From the NCBI RefSeq assembly GCF_030362815.1, contig NZ_JAUCGR010000002.1, forward strand, positions 992,001-1,056,000: a stretch of 64,000 nt of DNA. Reading direction: 5' to 3'. The position numbers and the translations under genes are program-made. Below are positions 17,854 to 26,140 of the stretch, one piece after another. Each line of letters opens with the position of its first letter. Within the stretch, counting starts at the first letter, position 1. Below the pieces are notes generated by a model. The model was not told the origin of the DNA and did no database searches. It saw only the letters and a program-made list of their open reading frames with translations. Origin of the DNA: Cellulomonas edaphi. GTDB lineage: Bacteria; Actinomycetota; Actinomycetes; Actinomycetales; Cellulomonadaceae.

Positions 17854-18689
17854 GTCGCCCTTCCGGGACGCCACGCGCGCGCCGCCAGGAGCACCGCCAC
17901 GGCCGCGGCGACCAGCAGCAGCGACAGGGCCACCGCCGTGCCCTGCGGCACGCCCGCCCCGTTGAACGCGGCGTAGATGGCCAGCGGCATGGTCTGGGTG
18001 ACGCCCGGGGTGTTGCCCGCGAAGAGCGCCGTGGCGCCGAACTCTCCCAGGGCGCGGGCGAAGCACAAGATGGTGCCGCTGATGAGGCCGGGCAGAGCCA
18101 GCGGCAGGGTGATGCGGCGCAGGACGGTCCATCGGCCCGCCCCGAGGGTCGCCGCGACCACCTCGAACCGCGTGCCCGCGGTGCGCAGCGCGCCCTCCAC
18201 GCCGAGCACCAGGAAGGGCATCGCGACGAACGCCTGCGCGATCACGACCGCCGCTGTGGTGAAGGGCAGCCGGATGCCGAACCACGCGTCGAGCGACTCC
18301 CCCACGATGCCTCGCCGGCCCAGCAGGTAGAGCAGGGCGATGCCGCCGACCGTGGGGGGCAGCACCAGGGGAAGGGTCACGAGCGCGCGCAGGACGTCGG
18401 CCGCCCAGCCGCTCGTGCGCGCCAGGAGCACGGCGAGCGGCACGCCGAGCAGGAGGCAGATCGCGGTCGCGGCCACCGACGTCGTGAGCGAGAGCCGCAG
18501 CGCCTCGCGCGCGGCGGGCGACATGACGTCCGCCGCCAGCGTCGACCACCTGGCGCGCACGACGAGGGCGACGATCGGCATGACGAGCAGGCCGACGGCC
18601 AGCGCCGCGGGAAGCCAGAGCAGCCGGGGCGCGCCCACGGTGCCGGTGCGACCGGTCGTCGTCGGGCGCGCGACGGCGGTGCTCGTCAC
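17850..18689 (-). CDS. modB: Molybdate ABC transporter permease ModB
   Basis: 279 residues from GTG 18689. About five to six membrane segments, with the EAA-like cytoplasmic loop E-V-V-A-A-T-L-G-A-G-R-W-T-V-L-R-R-I-T-L-P and the ModB hallmark A-R-A-L-G-E-F-G-A-T. Overlaps modA and modC by 4 nt each, so the operon is tightly coupled. Confidence 0.93.
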   Translation of the reverse strand: MTSTAVARPTTTGRTGTVGAPRLLWLPAALAVGLLVMPIVALVVRARWSTLAADVMSPAAREALRLSLTTSVAATAICLLLGVPLAVLLARTSGWAADVLRALVTLPLVLPPTVGGIALLYLLGRRGIVGESLDAWFGIRLPFTTAAVVIAQAFVAMPFLVLGVEGALRTAGTRFEVVAATLGAGRWTVLRRITLPLALPGLISGTILCFARALGEFGATALFAGNTPGVTQTMPLAIYAAFNGAGVPQGTAVALSLLLVAAAVAVLLAARAWRPGRAT

Positions 18690-19507
18690 CGGGCGCCGAA
18701 GCCGGCCTCGGCGAGCACCTTCTGGCCCTCGCCGGAGAGCACCAGCTCGACGAACGCTCTCGCCGTCGCGGCGTCGTGGCCGTCCGGCCGCGCGTCGTCG
18801 CCGAGCGCGGCGATGGGGTACGGGTTGATCGCCTCGTCGGCCTCGGGGAAGTCGACGCCCCTGGCCAGGTGGCCCGCGCGCAGCACGTCGGTGCGGTACA
18901 CCAGCCCCGCGTCCGCCTCGCCCGCGGTGACCTTGGTGAGGACGGCGCTGACGTTCTGCTCCTCGCTCGCGGGCGCGAGCTCGACCCCGGCCGCGTCGAG
19001 CACCTTCCGGGCCGCCGACCCGCACGGCACCTCGGGGGCGCACAGCACCACGGTGCCACCGCGCGCCGCGAGGGTGGCGAGGTCGGCGAGGCTCGCCACC
19101 TGCTGCGGGTTCCCGGGCGGGACGAGGATCTGGAGCGAGTTCGTCGTGAACGTCGTCGGCGCACCGTCCACCAGCCCGGCGTCGACGACCGGCGCCATGG
19201 TCGTCTCGTCGGCGGACGCGAAGACGTCGGCGCGCGCGCCCTGGACCAGCTGGGTGGCCAGCGTCGACGATCCGTCGTAGGTCACCGGGTCGACCGTCAC
19301 GCCGGGGTGCTCGGCCGCGAAGGCGGCCGTGAGCTCGTCGAACGCGGGTTGCAGCGAGGCCGCGGCGAAGATGGTGAGCTCGCCCGTGAGCCCGTCCGCG
19401 CTCGCGCTCGGGGCGCCGCCCGCAGCGTCCTCAGGGACCGGCGCCGACGAGCAGCCCGCCAGGGTCAGGAGGGCGACGAGCGCCGCCGCGGCCGTCGTGC
19501 GCGTCAT
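18686..19507 (-). CDS. modA: Molybdate-binding lipoprotein ModA
   Basis: 273 residues. Lipoprotein signal with lipobox L-T-L-A-G-C (Cys about residue 19). The mature part starts L-T-I-F-A-A-A-S-L-Q-P-A-F, the ModA oxyanion-binding loop, and has Y-D-G-S-S-T-L and F-A-S-A-D. It binds molybdate or tungstate outside the membrane and passes it to ModB. ATGA overlap with the regulator gene upstream. Confidence 0.94.
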   Translation of the reverse strand: MTRTTAAAALVALLTLAGCSSAPVPEDAAGGAPSASADGLTGELTIFAAASLQPAFDELTAAFAAEHPGVTVDPVTYDGSSTLATQLVQGARADVFASADETTMAPVVDAGLVDGAPTTFTTNSLQILVPPGNPQQVASLADLATLAARGGTVVLCAPEVPCGSAARKVLDAAGVELAPASEEQNVSAVLTKVTAGEADAGLVYRTDVLRAGHLARGVDFPEADEAINPYPIAALGDDARPDGHDAATARAFVELVLSGEGQKVLAEAGFGAR

Positions 19508-19908
19508 CGCGGGGATCCCGCCGTCTCGACCACGACGGTCGTGGCCTTCACCACCGCCACGGCGCGGGAGCCGACCTCGAGGCCCAGCTCGCGGACGGCC
19601 TCGCTCGACATGAGCGAGACCACGCGGAAGGGCCCGCACTGCAGCTCGACCTGCGCCATCACGGTGTCCGCCGTGACGGCCGTGACGAGCCCGACGAAGC
19701 GGTTGCGCGCGGACGTGTGCCCCGCCGCGGGGTCCTCCGGCGTGCGTGCCCGGTCGACCGCGAGCGCCGCGAGGTCGGTACCGTCCACGACGGTTCTGCC
19801 GCCCTGGTCCTGGACGGCACGCAGCGTGCCCGCATCGATCCACCGGCGCAGGGTGTCGTCGCTGACGCCCAGGAGGGAGGCCGCTTCGCTGATCTTGAAC
19901 AGCGTCAT
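19504..19908 (-). CDS. Molybdenum-sensing regulator: excisionase-type HTH plus TOBE (Mop) domain
   Basis: 134 residues. N-terminal MerR/excisionase-like helix-turn-helix (F-K-I-S-E-A-A-S-L-L-G-V-S-D-D-T-L-R-R-W-I), then a ~65-residue Mop/TOBE domain beginning S-A-R-N-R-F-V-G-L-V. Short HTH-Mop proteins are taken to be molybdate-responsive regulators in actinobacteria; here it is first gene of the mod operon, so autoregulation of modABC is likely (inference). It appears leaderless: TAGGCT ends 7 nt before ATG 19908. Confidence 0.85.
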   Translation of the reverse strand: MTLFKISEAASLLGVSDDTLRRWIDAGTLRAVQDQGGRTVVDGTDLAALAVDRARTPEDPAAGHTSARNRFVGLVTAVTADTVMAQVELQCGPFRVVSLMSSEAVRELGLEVGSRAVAVVKATTVVVETAGSPR

Positions 19909-19921
19909 GCGCGCGAGCCTA
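19909..19921 (-). promoter_or_regulatory. -10 box of mod operon (leaderless)
   Basis: TAGGCT at 19916-19921 (minus), 7-nt spacer, then ATG 19908. It matches TANNNT. Confidence 0.6.
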
Positions 19922-19925
19922 TCGC

Positions 19926-19967
19926 CGCAGGTGCGGGTCTACCGTGCGTTCGATGACGCAGGTGCGG
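19926..19967. promoter_or_regulatory. 11-bp direct repeats upstream of mod operon
   Basis: CGCAGGTGCGG occurs at 19926-19936 and 19957-19967, start-to-start 31 bp, close to three helical turns. The pair lies just upstream of the mod -10 box, a plausible site for the HTH-Mop regulator, although the downstream minigene also covers the second copy. Confidence 0.35.
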
Positions 19968-19982
19968 TGCCGACTCGGTTGA
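19953..19982 (+). CDS. Possible leaderless 9-codon upstream ORF
   Basis: ATG at 19953 follows a consensus TACCGT (19940-19945) by 7 nt and encodes M-T-Q-V-R-C-R-L-G, then TGA. Its stop overlaps another ATG (19982) as TGATG, which is in frame with the DUF222 gene. It may be a regulatory uORF or chance. No direct evidence of translation. Confidence 0.3.
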   Translation: MTQVRCRLG

Positions 19983-19995
19983 TGTCACACCTCGT

Positions 19996-20011
19996 TCGTA
20001 CACTTGTTCGA
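19996..20011 (+). promoter_or_regulatory. SOS (LexA) box-like site with embedded -10
   Basis: TCGTACACTTGTTCGA matches actinobacterial TCGAAC-N4-GTTCGA at 11 of 12 defined bases. It contains TACACT (19999-20004), a consensus -10, and sits within an inverted repeat CTCGTTCG/CGAACGAG (19991-19998, 20009-20016). It lies about 20 bp upstream of the DUF222/HNH start. DUF222 (13E12) genes are known SOS targets in mycobacteria. Confidence 0.6.
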
Positions 20012-20029
20012 ACGAGGAGGTGGCCGGCC

Positions 20030-21366
20030 ATGGATCGCACGGAGCTGCTCGCGACGATGACGTCGTGCGTGGACGCCTTGAACGAGCTCCCCGTCGCGTC
20101 GCTCGACGGTCGGCACGCCGCGCACGAGCTCGTGGAGCTGGACCGGCTCGCGGGGCGCCTGACCGGCCTCGCCGCGCGTCTCGTTCCGGTCGTCGAGGCC
20201 GATGGCTGGTGGTCTACGGACGGCAGCCGGTCGATCAGCGCCTGGCTGGCCTCGCGCGGGCGGATGACGTACGTCCGCGCGCGGCAGCTCGTCCGCCTCG
20301 GCCGCTCGTTCGCCGGCGAGCTCGGTCGCGCAGGCGAGGCCACCGCCGCCGGCGAGCTTCCGCTTGACCACGCGCTCGCCCTCTCCCGTCACGCCACCAC
20401 GACGCAGGCGCGGCGCGAGGCGCTGGCCGACGCCGACTCGGAGTGCGGCGAGGCCTACCTCGTCGCGTGCGCGAGCGACTTCGGGGCAGACACGTTCACG
20501 CGCCTCGTGAAGGGCTGGGCCGCCGCCGCCGACCCCGAGGCGGACGAGCGGGGCTACGTCGCGGCCACCGAGCGCGAGTTCGTCACGCTCGCCGAGACGA
20601 CCGGAGGCATGTTCCTGCGCGGTTTCCTCACCACGGACCACGGCGCTGCCCTGCGCAGCGCGCTCGACACCGTCATGACGCCGCCGGCCAAGGACGACAA
20701 CCGGACGACGCCGCAGCGCCGAGGGCAAGCACTGGCCGACCTGGCGCGACTCGTCCTGGACCGCGGCCTGACAGGCACCGGGACCGAGGCCCGCCCTCAC
20801 CTCTCCTGCGTCGTGGACTTCGACTCGCTGCGCCGAGCGGTCGACAGCGCCTACGCGGGCCGCCGGAAGAGCCGGGACGTCGGCTCGGGTGGTCCGAGCG
20901 ACCTCGGGACGGGTGATGCGGACCGCCAATTCCCCCTCGTTCCCGTCGCGCCGACGTGGAACGGTTCGCCGTCGCGCAGATCCTCGGGGCGGGGACGGTC
21001 CCCGCGAGCGTCCTGGCACGGCTGGCGTGCGACAGCGAGCTCACGCGCGTGGTGTTTGGTGCGCGATCCCAGGTCATCGACGTCGGACGAGCCGAGCGGA
21101 CCTTCACCGGCCCACGACGACGAGCCGTCATCGCGCGCGACCAGACGTGCCGGTATCCCACCTGCACCGCACCTCCCGCGCTGGGCGAGGTCCACCACGT
21201 CGAACACTGGGCACGGGGCGGGAGCACCGACGCGAACACCGGCATCCTCCTGTGCAGGTACCACCACGACGTGGTCCACCGGTCGAGGATCGAGATCGGC
21301 CGGTCACCGACCGGCGGATGGACCTTCACGGCCCGGGACGGCGCCATGCTGCCCCGCGCCGCCTAG
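20030..21366 (+). pseudogene. DUF222/HNH endonuclease (13E12 type), frameshifted
   Basis: The start (ATG 20030, GAGGAGG at 20014-20020) gives a normal DUF222 N-terminal domain to about residue 300. The C-terminal part, with V-P-A-S-V-L-A-R-L-A-C-D and the HNH/zinc region (C-R-Y-P-T-C, E-V-H-H-V-E-H-W, C-R-Y-H-H), continues only in the -1 frame to TAG 21366. That frame has a TGA at 20914, so the break lies between 20917 and about 20955. The run of five C at 20932-20936 is the obvious place for a lost base. Unshifted, the first frame runs on through the next gene. It may be a real null allele or a sequencing error. Confidence 0.85.
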
Positions 21367-21563
21367 TCACCCTCGGGTCCATGGATACCGGGAGCCGAGC
21401 GCAGCCTGCCGGTTGCCGGGTGCTGTGCGGGGTGCTTCGTCGGGTGCCCGGTGCCCCACCGCCCGTTGCCCATTGCCCGGAGCCCGGAGCCACGAACGGG
21501 TGCGATCGGACGCGCAGACGGACGCACTGGGCGCCAGCGCACGCCGAAGCGGCTCGCACCGGA

Positions 21564-21575
21564 TACATTCCGGAC
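21564..21575 (+). promoter_or_regulatory. -10 box of ppk2 (leaderless)
   Basis: TACATT, 6-nt spacer, ATG 21576. The ~200 bp upstream (21367-21563) shows only GC-rich degenerate CCCGG-type repeats and no gene. Confidence 0.6.
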
Positions 21576-22397
21576 ATGTCGAAGAAGACGGCCAAGCTGT
21601 CCAAGAAGGCGTACGAGGCCGAGCTGTTCCGCCTCCAGGGCGAGCTGGTCAAGCTCCAGGAGTGGACCAAGGCCACGGGCGCGCGGATCGTCGTCATCTT
21701 CGAGGGGCGCGACGCAGCCGGCAAGGGCGGCACGATCAAGCGCCTCACGGAGTACCTCAGCCCTCGGACCGCTCGCGTGGCGGCGCTGCCCGCGCCCACC
21801 GAGCGCGAGAAGTCGCAGTGGTACTACCAGCGCTACGTGCAGCACCTCCCCGCAGCCGGGGAGATCGTCATCTTCGACCGCTCCTGGTACAACCGAGCGG
21901 GCGTCGAGCGCGTCATGGGGTTCTGCACTCCGCAGGAGTACAGCCAGTTCATGCGCCAGACGCCGATCTTCGAGCAGATGCTCGTCGAGGAGGGCATCCT
22001 GCTGCGCAAGTACTGGTTCTCGGTGTCGGACGGCGAGCAGCTCAAGCGCTTCCGCTCGCGCCTCAAGGACCCGCTGCGGCAGTGGAAGCTGTCCCCGATG
22101 GACCTCGAGTCCATCTCCCGGTGGGAGGAGTACTCGCGCGCGAAGGACGAGATGCTCGTGCACACCGACGTGCCCGCGAGCCCGTGGTTCATCGTCGAGT
22201 CCGACGTGAAGAAGGCCGCCCGCATCAACATGCTGTCCCACCTGCTGTCGACCATCCCGTACACCGACGTGCCGCGCGAGAAGATCCATCTCCCCGCCCG
22301 CCCGGCACCCAGCACCGGGTACGAGCGGCCCCCGCGCGAGCTGTCCACCTACGTGCCGGACCGGGCCGCCGAGATCGCGGCCGGGAACGACGGCTGA
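21576..22397 (+). CDS. ppk2: Polyphosphate kinase 2 (PPK2 class I)
   Basis: 273 residues, typical of single-domain PPK2. Walker A G-R-D-A-A-G-K-G-G-T-I-K-R, the lid region with Q-W-Y-Y-Q-R-Y-V-Q-H-L-P, and Walker B F-D-R-S-W-Y-N-R-A-G-V-E are complete. It transfers phosphate between polyphosphate and nucleoside diphosphates (class I normally GDP/ADP to the triphosphate). Leaderless start; a hairpin follows the stop. Confidence 0.94.
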   Translation: MSKKTAKLSKKAYEAELFRLQGELVKLQEWTKATGARIVVIFEGRDAAGKGGTIKRLTEYLSPRTARVAALPAPTEREKSQWYYQRYVQHLPAAGEIVIFDRSWYNRAGVERVMGFCTPQEYSQFMRQTPIFEQMLVEEGILLRKYWFSVSDGEQLKRFRSRLKDPLRQWKLSPMDLESISRWEEYSRAKDEMLVHTDVPASPWFIVESDVKKAARINMLSHLLSTIPYTDVPREKIHLPARPAPSTGYERPPRELSTYVPDRAAEIAAGNDG

Positions 22398-22411
22398 CGC
22401 GTTCGCCCTCG

Positions 22412-22437
22412 GCCGAGCCCGTTGCATCCGGCTCGGC
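22412..22437 (+). terminator. Hairpin downstream of ppk2
   Basis: GCCGAGCC (22412-22419), 10-nt loop, GGCTCGGC (22430-22437). An 8-bp perfect stem without a U tract, as is common in actinobacteria. It ends about 20 bp before the nhaA start. Confidence 0.45.
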
Positions 22438-22457
22438 GACCTGCGACGTTGGACCGC

Positions 22458-23834
22458 ATGTCGGCCCCCTCGTCCACACCTGGGCCGGCTCTGCGCGTCC
22501 GGGTACCGGCGATCTCGCCGTCGGTGCGCGAGTTCCTGGCCACCGAGGCCGGGTCCGCCATGGTGCTGCTCGCCGCCACCGTGCTGGCCCTCGTCTGGTC
22601 GAACTCGCCGTGGTCCGGCGGCTACGAGGCCTTCTGGTCCACGACCGCCGGCATCCACCTGGGTGACTGGTCGCTCGACCTCGACCTGCAGCACTGGGTC
22701 AACGACGCCGCGATGGCGGTGTTCTTCGCGGTCGTCGGACTCGAGATCAGCCGAGAGGTCAGCCACGGCGAGCTTCGCGAGCGCCGCACCGTGGCGGTTC
22801 CCGCGCTCGGGGCACTCGGGGGGCTGCTGGTCCCCGTCCTGATCTACCTCGCCTTCACGGCGGGCACGGACTCGGCGCACGGCTGGGGCGTCGTGATGTC
22901 CACGGACACGGCGTTCCTGGTGGGCATCCTGGCGCTGTTCGGGCCCGCCTGCCCGGATCGGCTGCGCCTGTTCCTGCTCACGCTCGCGATCGTCGACGAC
23001 ATCGGCGCGATCACCGTCATGGCCGTCTTCTACTCGGACGACGTCGACGTGCTCGCCCTCGGGCTGGCCGCGCTCGTGGTGGTCGGCATGCTCGTCATGC
23101 GCTGGCTACGGGTATGGCAGCTCTTGCCGTACGTGCTCGCGGGCGCGGCGCTCTGGCTGGCCATCCACGCGTCCGGCGTCCACGCGACCCTCGCGGGCGT
23201 GCTCGTCGGCCTGCTCGTGCCGGCCACGCTCCCCCGCCGGGAGCACGTCGAGGCGGTCGCGGGCTACGCCGGGGACCTGGTCGAGGACACCACTGCCGAG
23301 CGCGAGCATCTCGCGGAGCTCGCCGCCCGCGCCGCCGTGCCCGCCAGCGACCGCCTGCAGCGCATGCTGCACCCCTGGAGCGCCTACGTCGTGGTCCCGC
23401 TCTTCGGTCTCGCGAACGCCGGCATCAAGCTCGACCCCGACACCGTCGCCGACGCCATGAGCTCGCGCCTGACCATCGGCATCGCGGTGGCGCTCGTCCT
23501 GGGCAACGCCATCGGCATCACGGGTGCGGCCACCCTCGCCATCCGGCTCGGGCTCGGCGACCTGCCGGGCCGGGTGCGGTACGGGCACCTGCTCGGCGGG
23601 GCGGTGCTGGCGGGGATCGGGTTCACCATCTCGCTGTTCATCGCCCAGCTCGCCTTCGACGACGAGGCGCAGCTCGCGCAGGCCAAGATCGGCATCCTCG
23701 CGGGCTCGCTCGTCGCCGCCGTGCTCGGCTCGGTGCTGCTGCGCTGGCTGGGCGAGAAGCTGCCGCTGTGCTCGCCGGGAGCGGACGGGCCGCCGCCCAC
23801 CCTTCCGCCGCTTCCGTGGGGCGTGCAGGTCTAG
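22458..23834 (+). CDS. nhaA: Na+/H+ antiporter NhaA
   Basis: 458 residues from ATG 22458. About 12 membrane segments. It carries the ion-binding double Asp in L-A-I-V-D-D-I-G-A-I, the G-L-E-I-S-R-E motif of TM2-3, and S-T-D-T-A-F-L-V-G-I. C-terminal G-I-G-F-T-I-S-L-F-I matches the TM11 signature. It exchanges external H+ for internal Na+. A weak -10 (GACGTT) ends 7 nt before the ATG. The Pro-rich C-terminal tail is probably cytoplasmic. Confidence 0.94.
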   Translation: MSAPSSTPGPALRVRVPAISPSVREFLATEAGSAMVLLAATVLALVWSNSPWSGGYEAFWSTTAGIHLGDWSLDLDLQHWVNDAAMAVFFAVVGLEISREVSHGELRERRTVAVPALGALGGLLVPVLIYLAFTAGTDSAHGWGVVMSTDTAFLVGILALFGPACPDRLRLFLLTLAIVDDIGAITVMAVFYSDDVDVLALGLAALVVVGMLVMRWLRVWQLLPYVLAGAALWLAIHASGVHATLAGVLVGLLVPATLPRREHVEAVAGYAGDLVEDTTAEREHLAELAARAAVPASDRLQRMLHPWSAYVVVPLFGLANAGIKLDPDTVADAMSSRLTIGIAVALVLGNAIGITGAATLAIRLGLGDLPGRVRYGHLLGGAVLAGIGFTISLFIAQLAFDDEAQLAQAKIGILAGSLVAAVLGSVLLRWLGEKLPLCSPGADGPPPTLPPLPWGVQV

Positions 23835-23953
23835 GTCGGTCCGGTTCCCGCGCACGCGGGGCAGGGACCTGGCGGCCGGGGAAGCCGCGCGCGCAGGCTC
23901 CGGGTCCGGCCGGCTGTGGCCGCGACCCACCGGGCCGCCGGCTGCCCGTCTGC

Positions 23954-24778
23954 TCAGGCGATCGGGTCGTCGGCTCCGTAGGGCACCAGACGCAGGGCCC
24001 GGGCGTCCGACGCGACGATCCGTGGGGCCAGCGCCCGGAGGGAGTCGACGGTGTCGGTCCCGACGCGTACGAACCGGCCCGAGAGCTCGTCGAGCTCGCC
24101 GCGCGCGAAGGCGACGGCCATGGCGGCCACGTCGTCGAGCGGCGTCCACTGCGACCGACCGTCGTGCAGCGGCATCGCCGTCGTCATGTCGGTCTCGACG
24201 TGCCCCGGTGCCATGTCGAGCACCCGCACGCCGCGGTCGCGGTACTGCGCGTCGAGCATCGCGGTGAGGCGCGCCAGCGCACCCTTGCTCACGCTGTACC
24301 CGGTGTAGGCGGCACCGGCCCGGTAACCGGAGCCCGAGTTGACGTTGAGGATGCGACCGCCGCCCTGCGCGAGCATGCCGGGCAGGATCGCGTGGCTCAC
24401 GAGCATCGGCCCGCGGACGTTCGTCTCGACCACGCGCCACGAGTCCTCGACGTCGTCCTCGACGAAGTCCGTCTCGATGCGCTCGATGACGCCGGCGTTG
24501 TTCACCAGCAGGCCGATCCCGCCCAGCTCGACCTCCGCCCTCGCGACCGCGTCGGCGACCTCGGTGGCGTCCACGAGGTCGGCAGCGGCGGCGAAGGCGG
24601 TGCCTCCCTCGGCCCGCACCTCGTCCGCGACCACGTCCAGGTGCGCGCGGGTGCGGCCGACGAGGGCCACCGCGAACCCCGCGCGCGCGAGCCCGAGAGC
24701 GAGCCCCCGGCCGATCCCTCTGCCCGCGCCCGTCACGAGGGCCGTCGACGGGATGGTGCGGTGGATCGGTTCGGTCAC
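23954..24778 (-). CDS. SDR family oxidoreductase
   Basis: About 274 residues from GTG 24778; an in-frame ATG at 24796 and GTG at 24799 would overlap the upstream stop and are alternatives. Classical SDR features: T-G-A-G-R-G-I-G for cofactor, N-N-A-G, catalytic Ser region V-N-S-G-S-G-Y-R, and Y-S-V-S-K (Tyr-x-x-x-Lys). The family uses NAD(P)H on alcohols/ketones; the substrate is unknown. Probably co-transcribed with the DsbA-like gene. Confidence 0.85.
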   Translation of the reverse strand: MTEPIHRTIPSTALVTGAGRGIGRGLALGLARAGFAVALVGRTRAHLDVVADEVRAEGGTAFAAAADLVDATEVADAVARAEVELGGIGLLVNNAGVIERIETDFVEDDVEDSWRVVETNVRGPMLVSHAILPGMLAQGGGRILNVNSGSGYRAGAAYTGYSVSKGALARLTAMLDAQYRDRGVRVLDMAPGHVETDMTTAMPLHDGRSQWTPLDDVAAMAVAFARGELDELSGRFVRVGTDTVDSLRALAPRIVASDARALRLVPYGADDPIA

Positions 24779-24795
24779 GTCCTCATGCTGCCGCA

Positions 24796-25344
24796 TCACC
24801 CCTGGCGAGCGCGCGCGAGGGCGACGTCGACGGCGGCGCGCAGCCGGCCGAGCTCGGCGCGCTCACGGAACGGCTGTCCGCCCACGAAGAGCGTCGGCGT
24901 GCCCTGAGCCCCGGCGGCGATGCCGGCCAGGTAGTCGACCTCGACGGCCGGCGCGTACCGCTGCGCGCCGACCCCCGCCACCACGTCCGGGTCCAGCCCC
25001 AGCGCCAGCGCGTGCCTGCGCAGGTCGACGTCGGCGAGATGCGACTGGTCGGCGAAGCACCGGTCGTGCAGCTCCCAGAACCGGCCGCGCTCCCCCGCGG
25101 CCTCGGACGCCAGAGCCGCCGTGAGCGCGTGGGGGTGCACCTCGAAGAGCGGGAAGTGCCGCCAGACCAGCCGCACCTGGCCCTGCGAGGTGTCGACGAG
25201 CTCACGGAGCACGGGCGCAGCGGCGCGGCAGTGCGGGCACTCCAGGTCTCCGTACTCGAGCACCGTGACGGGGGCCGACGGCTCGCCGTACGCGTGCCGC
25301 TCCGGGTCGACCGACCGTGCTGGCGCGGCTCCTGGGGTGCTCAT
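24796..25344 (-). CDS. DsbA family thioredoxin-fold protein
   Basis: 182 residues from ATG 25344. Thioredoxin-like fold with active site E-C-P-H-C-R-A (CPHC) at about residue 35 and the cis-Pro loop G-T-P-T-L-F-V-G-G. No signal peptide or membrane segment, so a cytoplasmic oxidoreductase or FrnE-like role is more likely than periplasmic DsbA. CATGCT ends 6 nt before the ATG, suggesting a leaderless mRNA. Confidence 0.85.
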   Translation of the reverse strand: MSTPGAAPARSVDPERHAYGEPSAPVTVLEYGDLECPHCRAAAPVLRELVDTSQGQVRLVWRHFPLFEVHPHALTAALASEAAGERGRFWELHDRCFADQSHLADVDLRRHALALGLDPDVVAGVGAQRYAPAVEVDYLAGIAAGAQGTPTLFVGGQPFRERAELGRLRAAVDVALARARQG

Positions 25345-25424
25345 GCGACGAGCATGGCGTGCCGAGGGCCGGCTCGCCTCATGCATCCATGCGAGCCTTC
25401 CGTCGCGCCGCCACCTCGCAGCTC

Positions 25425-25602
25425 CGCCCGCGCTGCCCGTCGTGTCGCCGCGCACTGCCGTCGTGTCCCGTCGCGGGCTGCCACCGCGTCGCCGCGCGCT
25501 GCCACCCGTATCCCCTCGCGCGCGGCCGTCGCATCCCGCGCGGGCTGCCTTCGTGTCCCCTCGCGTGCCGCCGCCGTGTCCCCGCGCACCCTGCCGCCCT
25601 GT
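25425..25602. repeat. Degenerate GC-rich tandem repeats, intergenic
   Basis: The gap 25345-25615 holds no gene. Its middle is built of imperfect ~22-26 bp units around GTGTCCCCTCGCG followed by a GCTGCC-like core (for example near 25447, 25500, 25524 and 25552). It looks like an eroded minisatellite. Confidence 0.5.
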
Positions 25603-25615
25603 TGCCGAGCGCGCC

Positions 25616-26140
25616 TCAGAACAGCCGGGTTCCCTCGAGGTCGAGCAGGAACCGCTTGCGCTCCACGCCTGCCGCGTAGCCCGTGAGCGTCCCGTCCGCG
25701 CCGATCACCCGGTGGCACGGGACCACGATCGCGAGCGGGTTGCTCCCGTTGGCGGAGCCCACGGCGCGCGAGGTGGTGCGCGGGTCGAGGCCGAGCTGCG
25801 CAGCGAGCTGTCCGTACGTGCGGGTCTCGCCGAACGGGATCGTGACCAGCCCGGCCCACACCCGGAGCTGGAACGGGCTGCCCACCTGGTGCAGCGGGAG
25901 GTCGAAGACCGTGCGCTCTCCCGCGAAGTACTCCGCGAGCTGCCGGGCCGCGTCCTGGAGCCCTTCGTCCGTCCGTTCGCCGAACAGCTCCAGCTCGGGT
26001 GCCCGGCGGGTGTCGGGCAGCAGCACGCGGCTGAGCATCCCGTCCTCGGCGACGAGCACCACCGGGCCCAGCGGCGAGGACACCACCGTGTGCGTCGTGG
26101 TGGTCGCCCCGGCCCGGTCCACGACCAGGCCGGCACGCAT
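25616..26140 (-). CDS. ogt: Methylated-DNA--protein-cysteine methyltransferase
   Basis: 174 residues from ATG 26140. The suicide-repair motif P-C-H-R-V-I-G with the acceptor Cys is near residue 140, preceded by Y-G-Q-L-A, a D-P-R-T-T-S-R-A-V-G-S-A-N recognition helix and N-P-L-A-I. It removes O6-alkyl groups from guanine. The frame stays open with good codon bias to ATG 26335, which would add 65 residues of no recognised similarity. I prefer 26140 because it gives the family length, but neither start has a convincing SD. Confidence 0.88.
   Translation of the reverse strand: MRAGLVVDRAGATTTTHTVVSSPLGPVVLVAEDGMLSRVLLPDTRRAPELELFGERTDEGLQDAARQLAEYFAGERTVFDLPLHQVGSPFQLRVWAGLVTIPFGETRTYGQLAAQLGLDPRTTSRAVGSANGSNPLAIVVPCHRVIGADGTLTGYAAGVERKRFLLDLEGTRLF

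Noticed and set aside
20917..20955. Programmed -1 frameshifting in the DUF222/HNH gene.
   Set aside because: No X-XXY-YYZ slippery heptamer or clear downstream pseudoknot was seen; a lost base in a C run is simpler.
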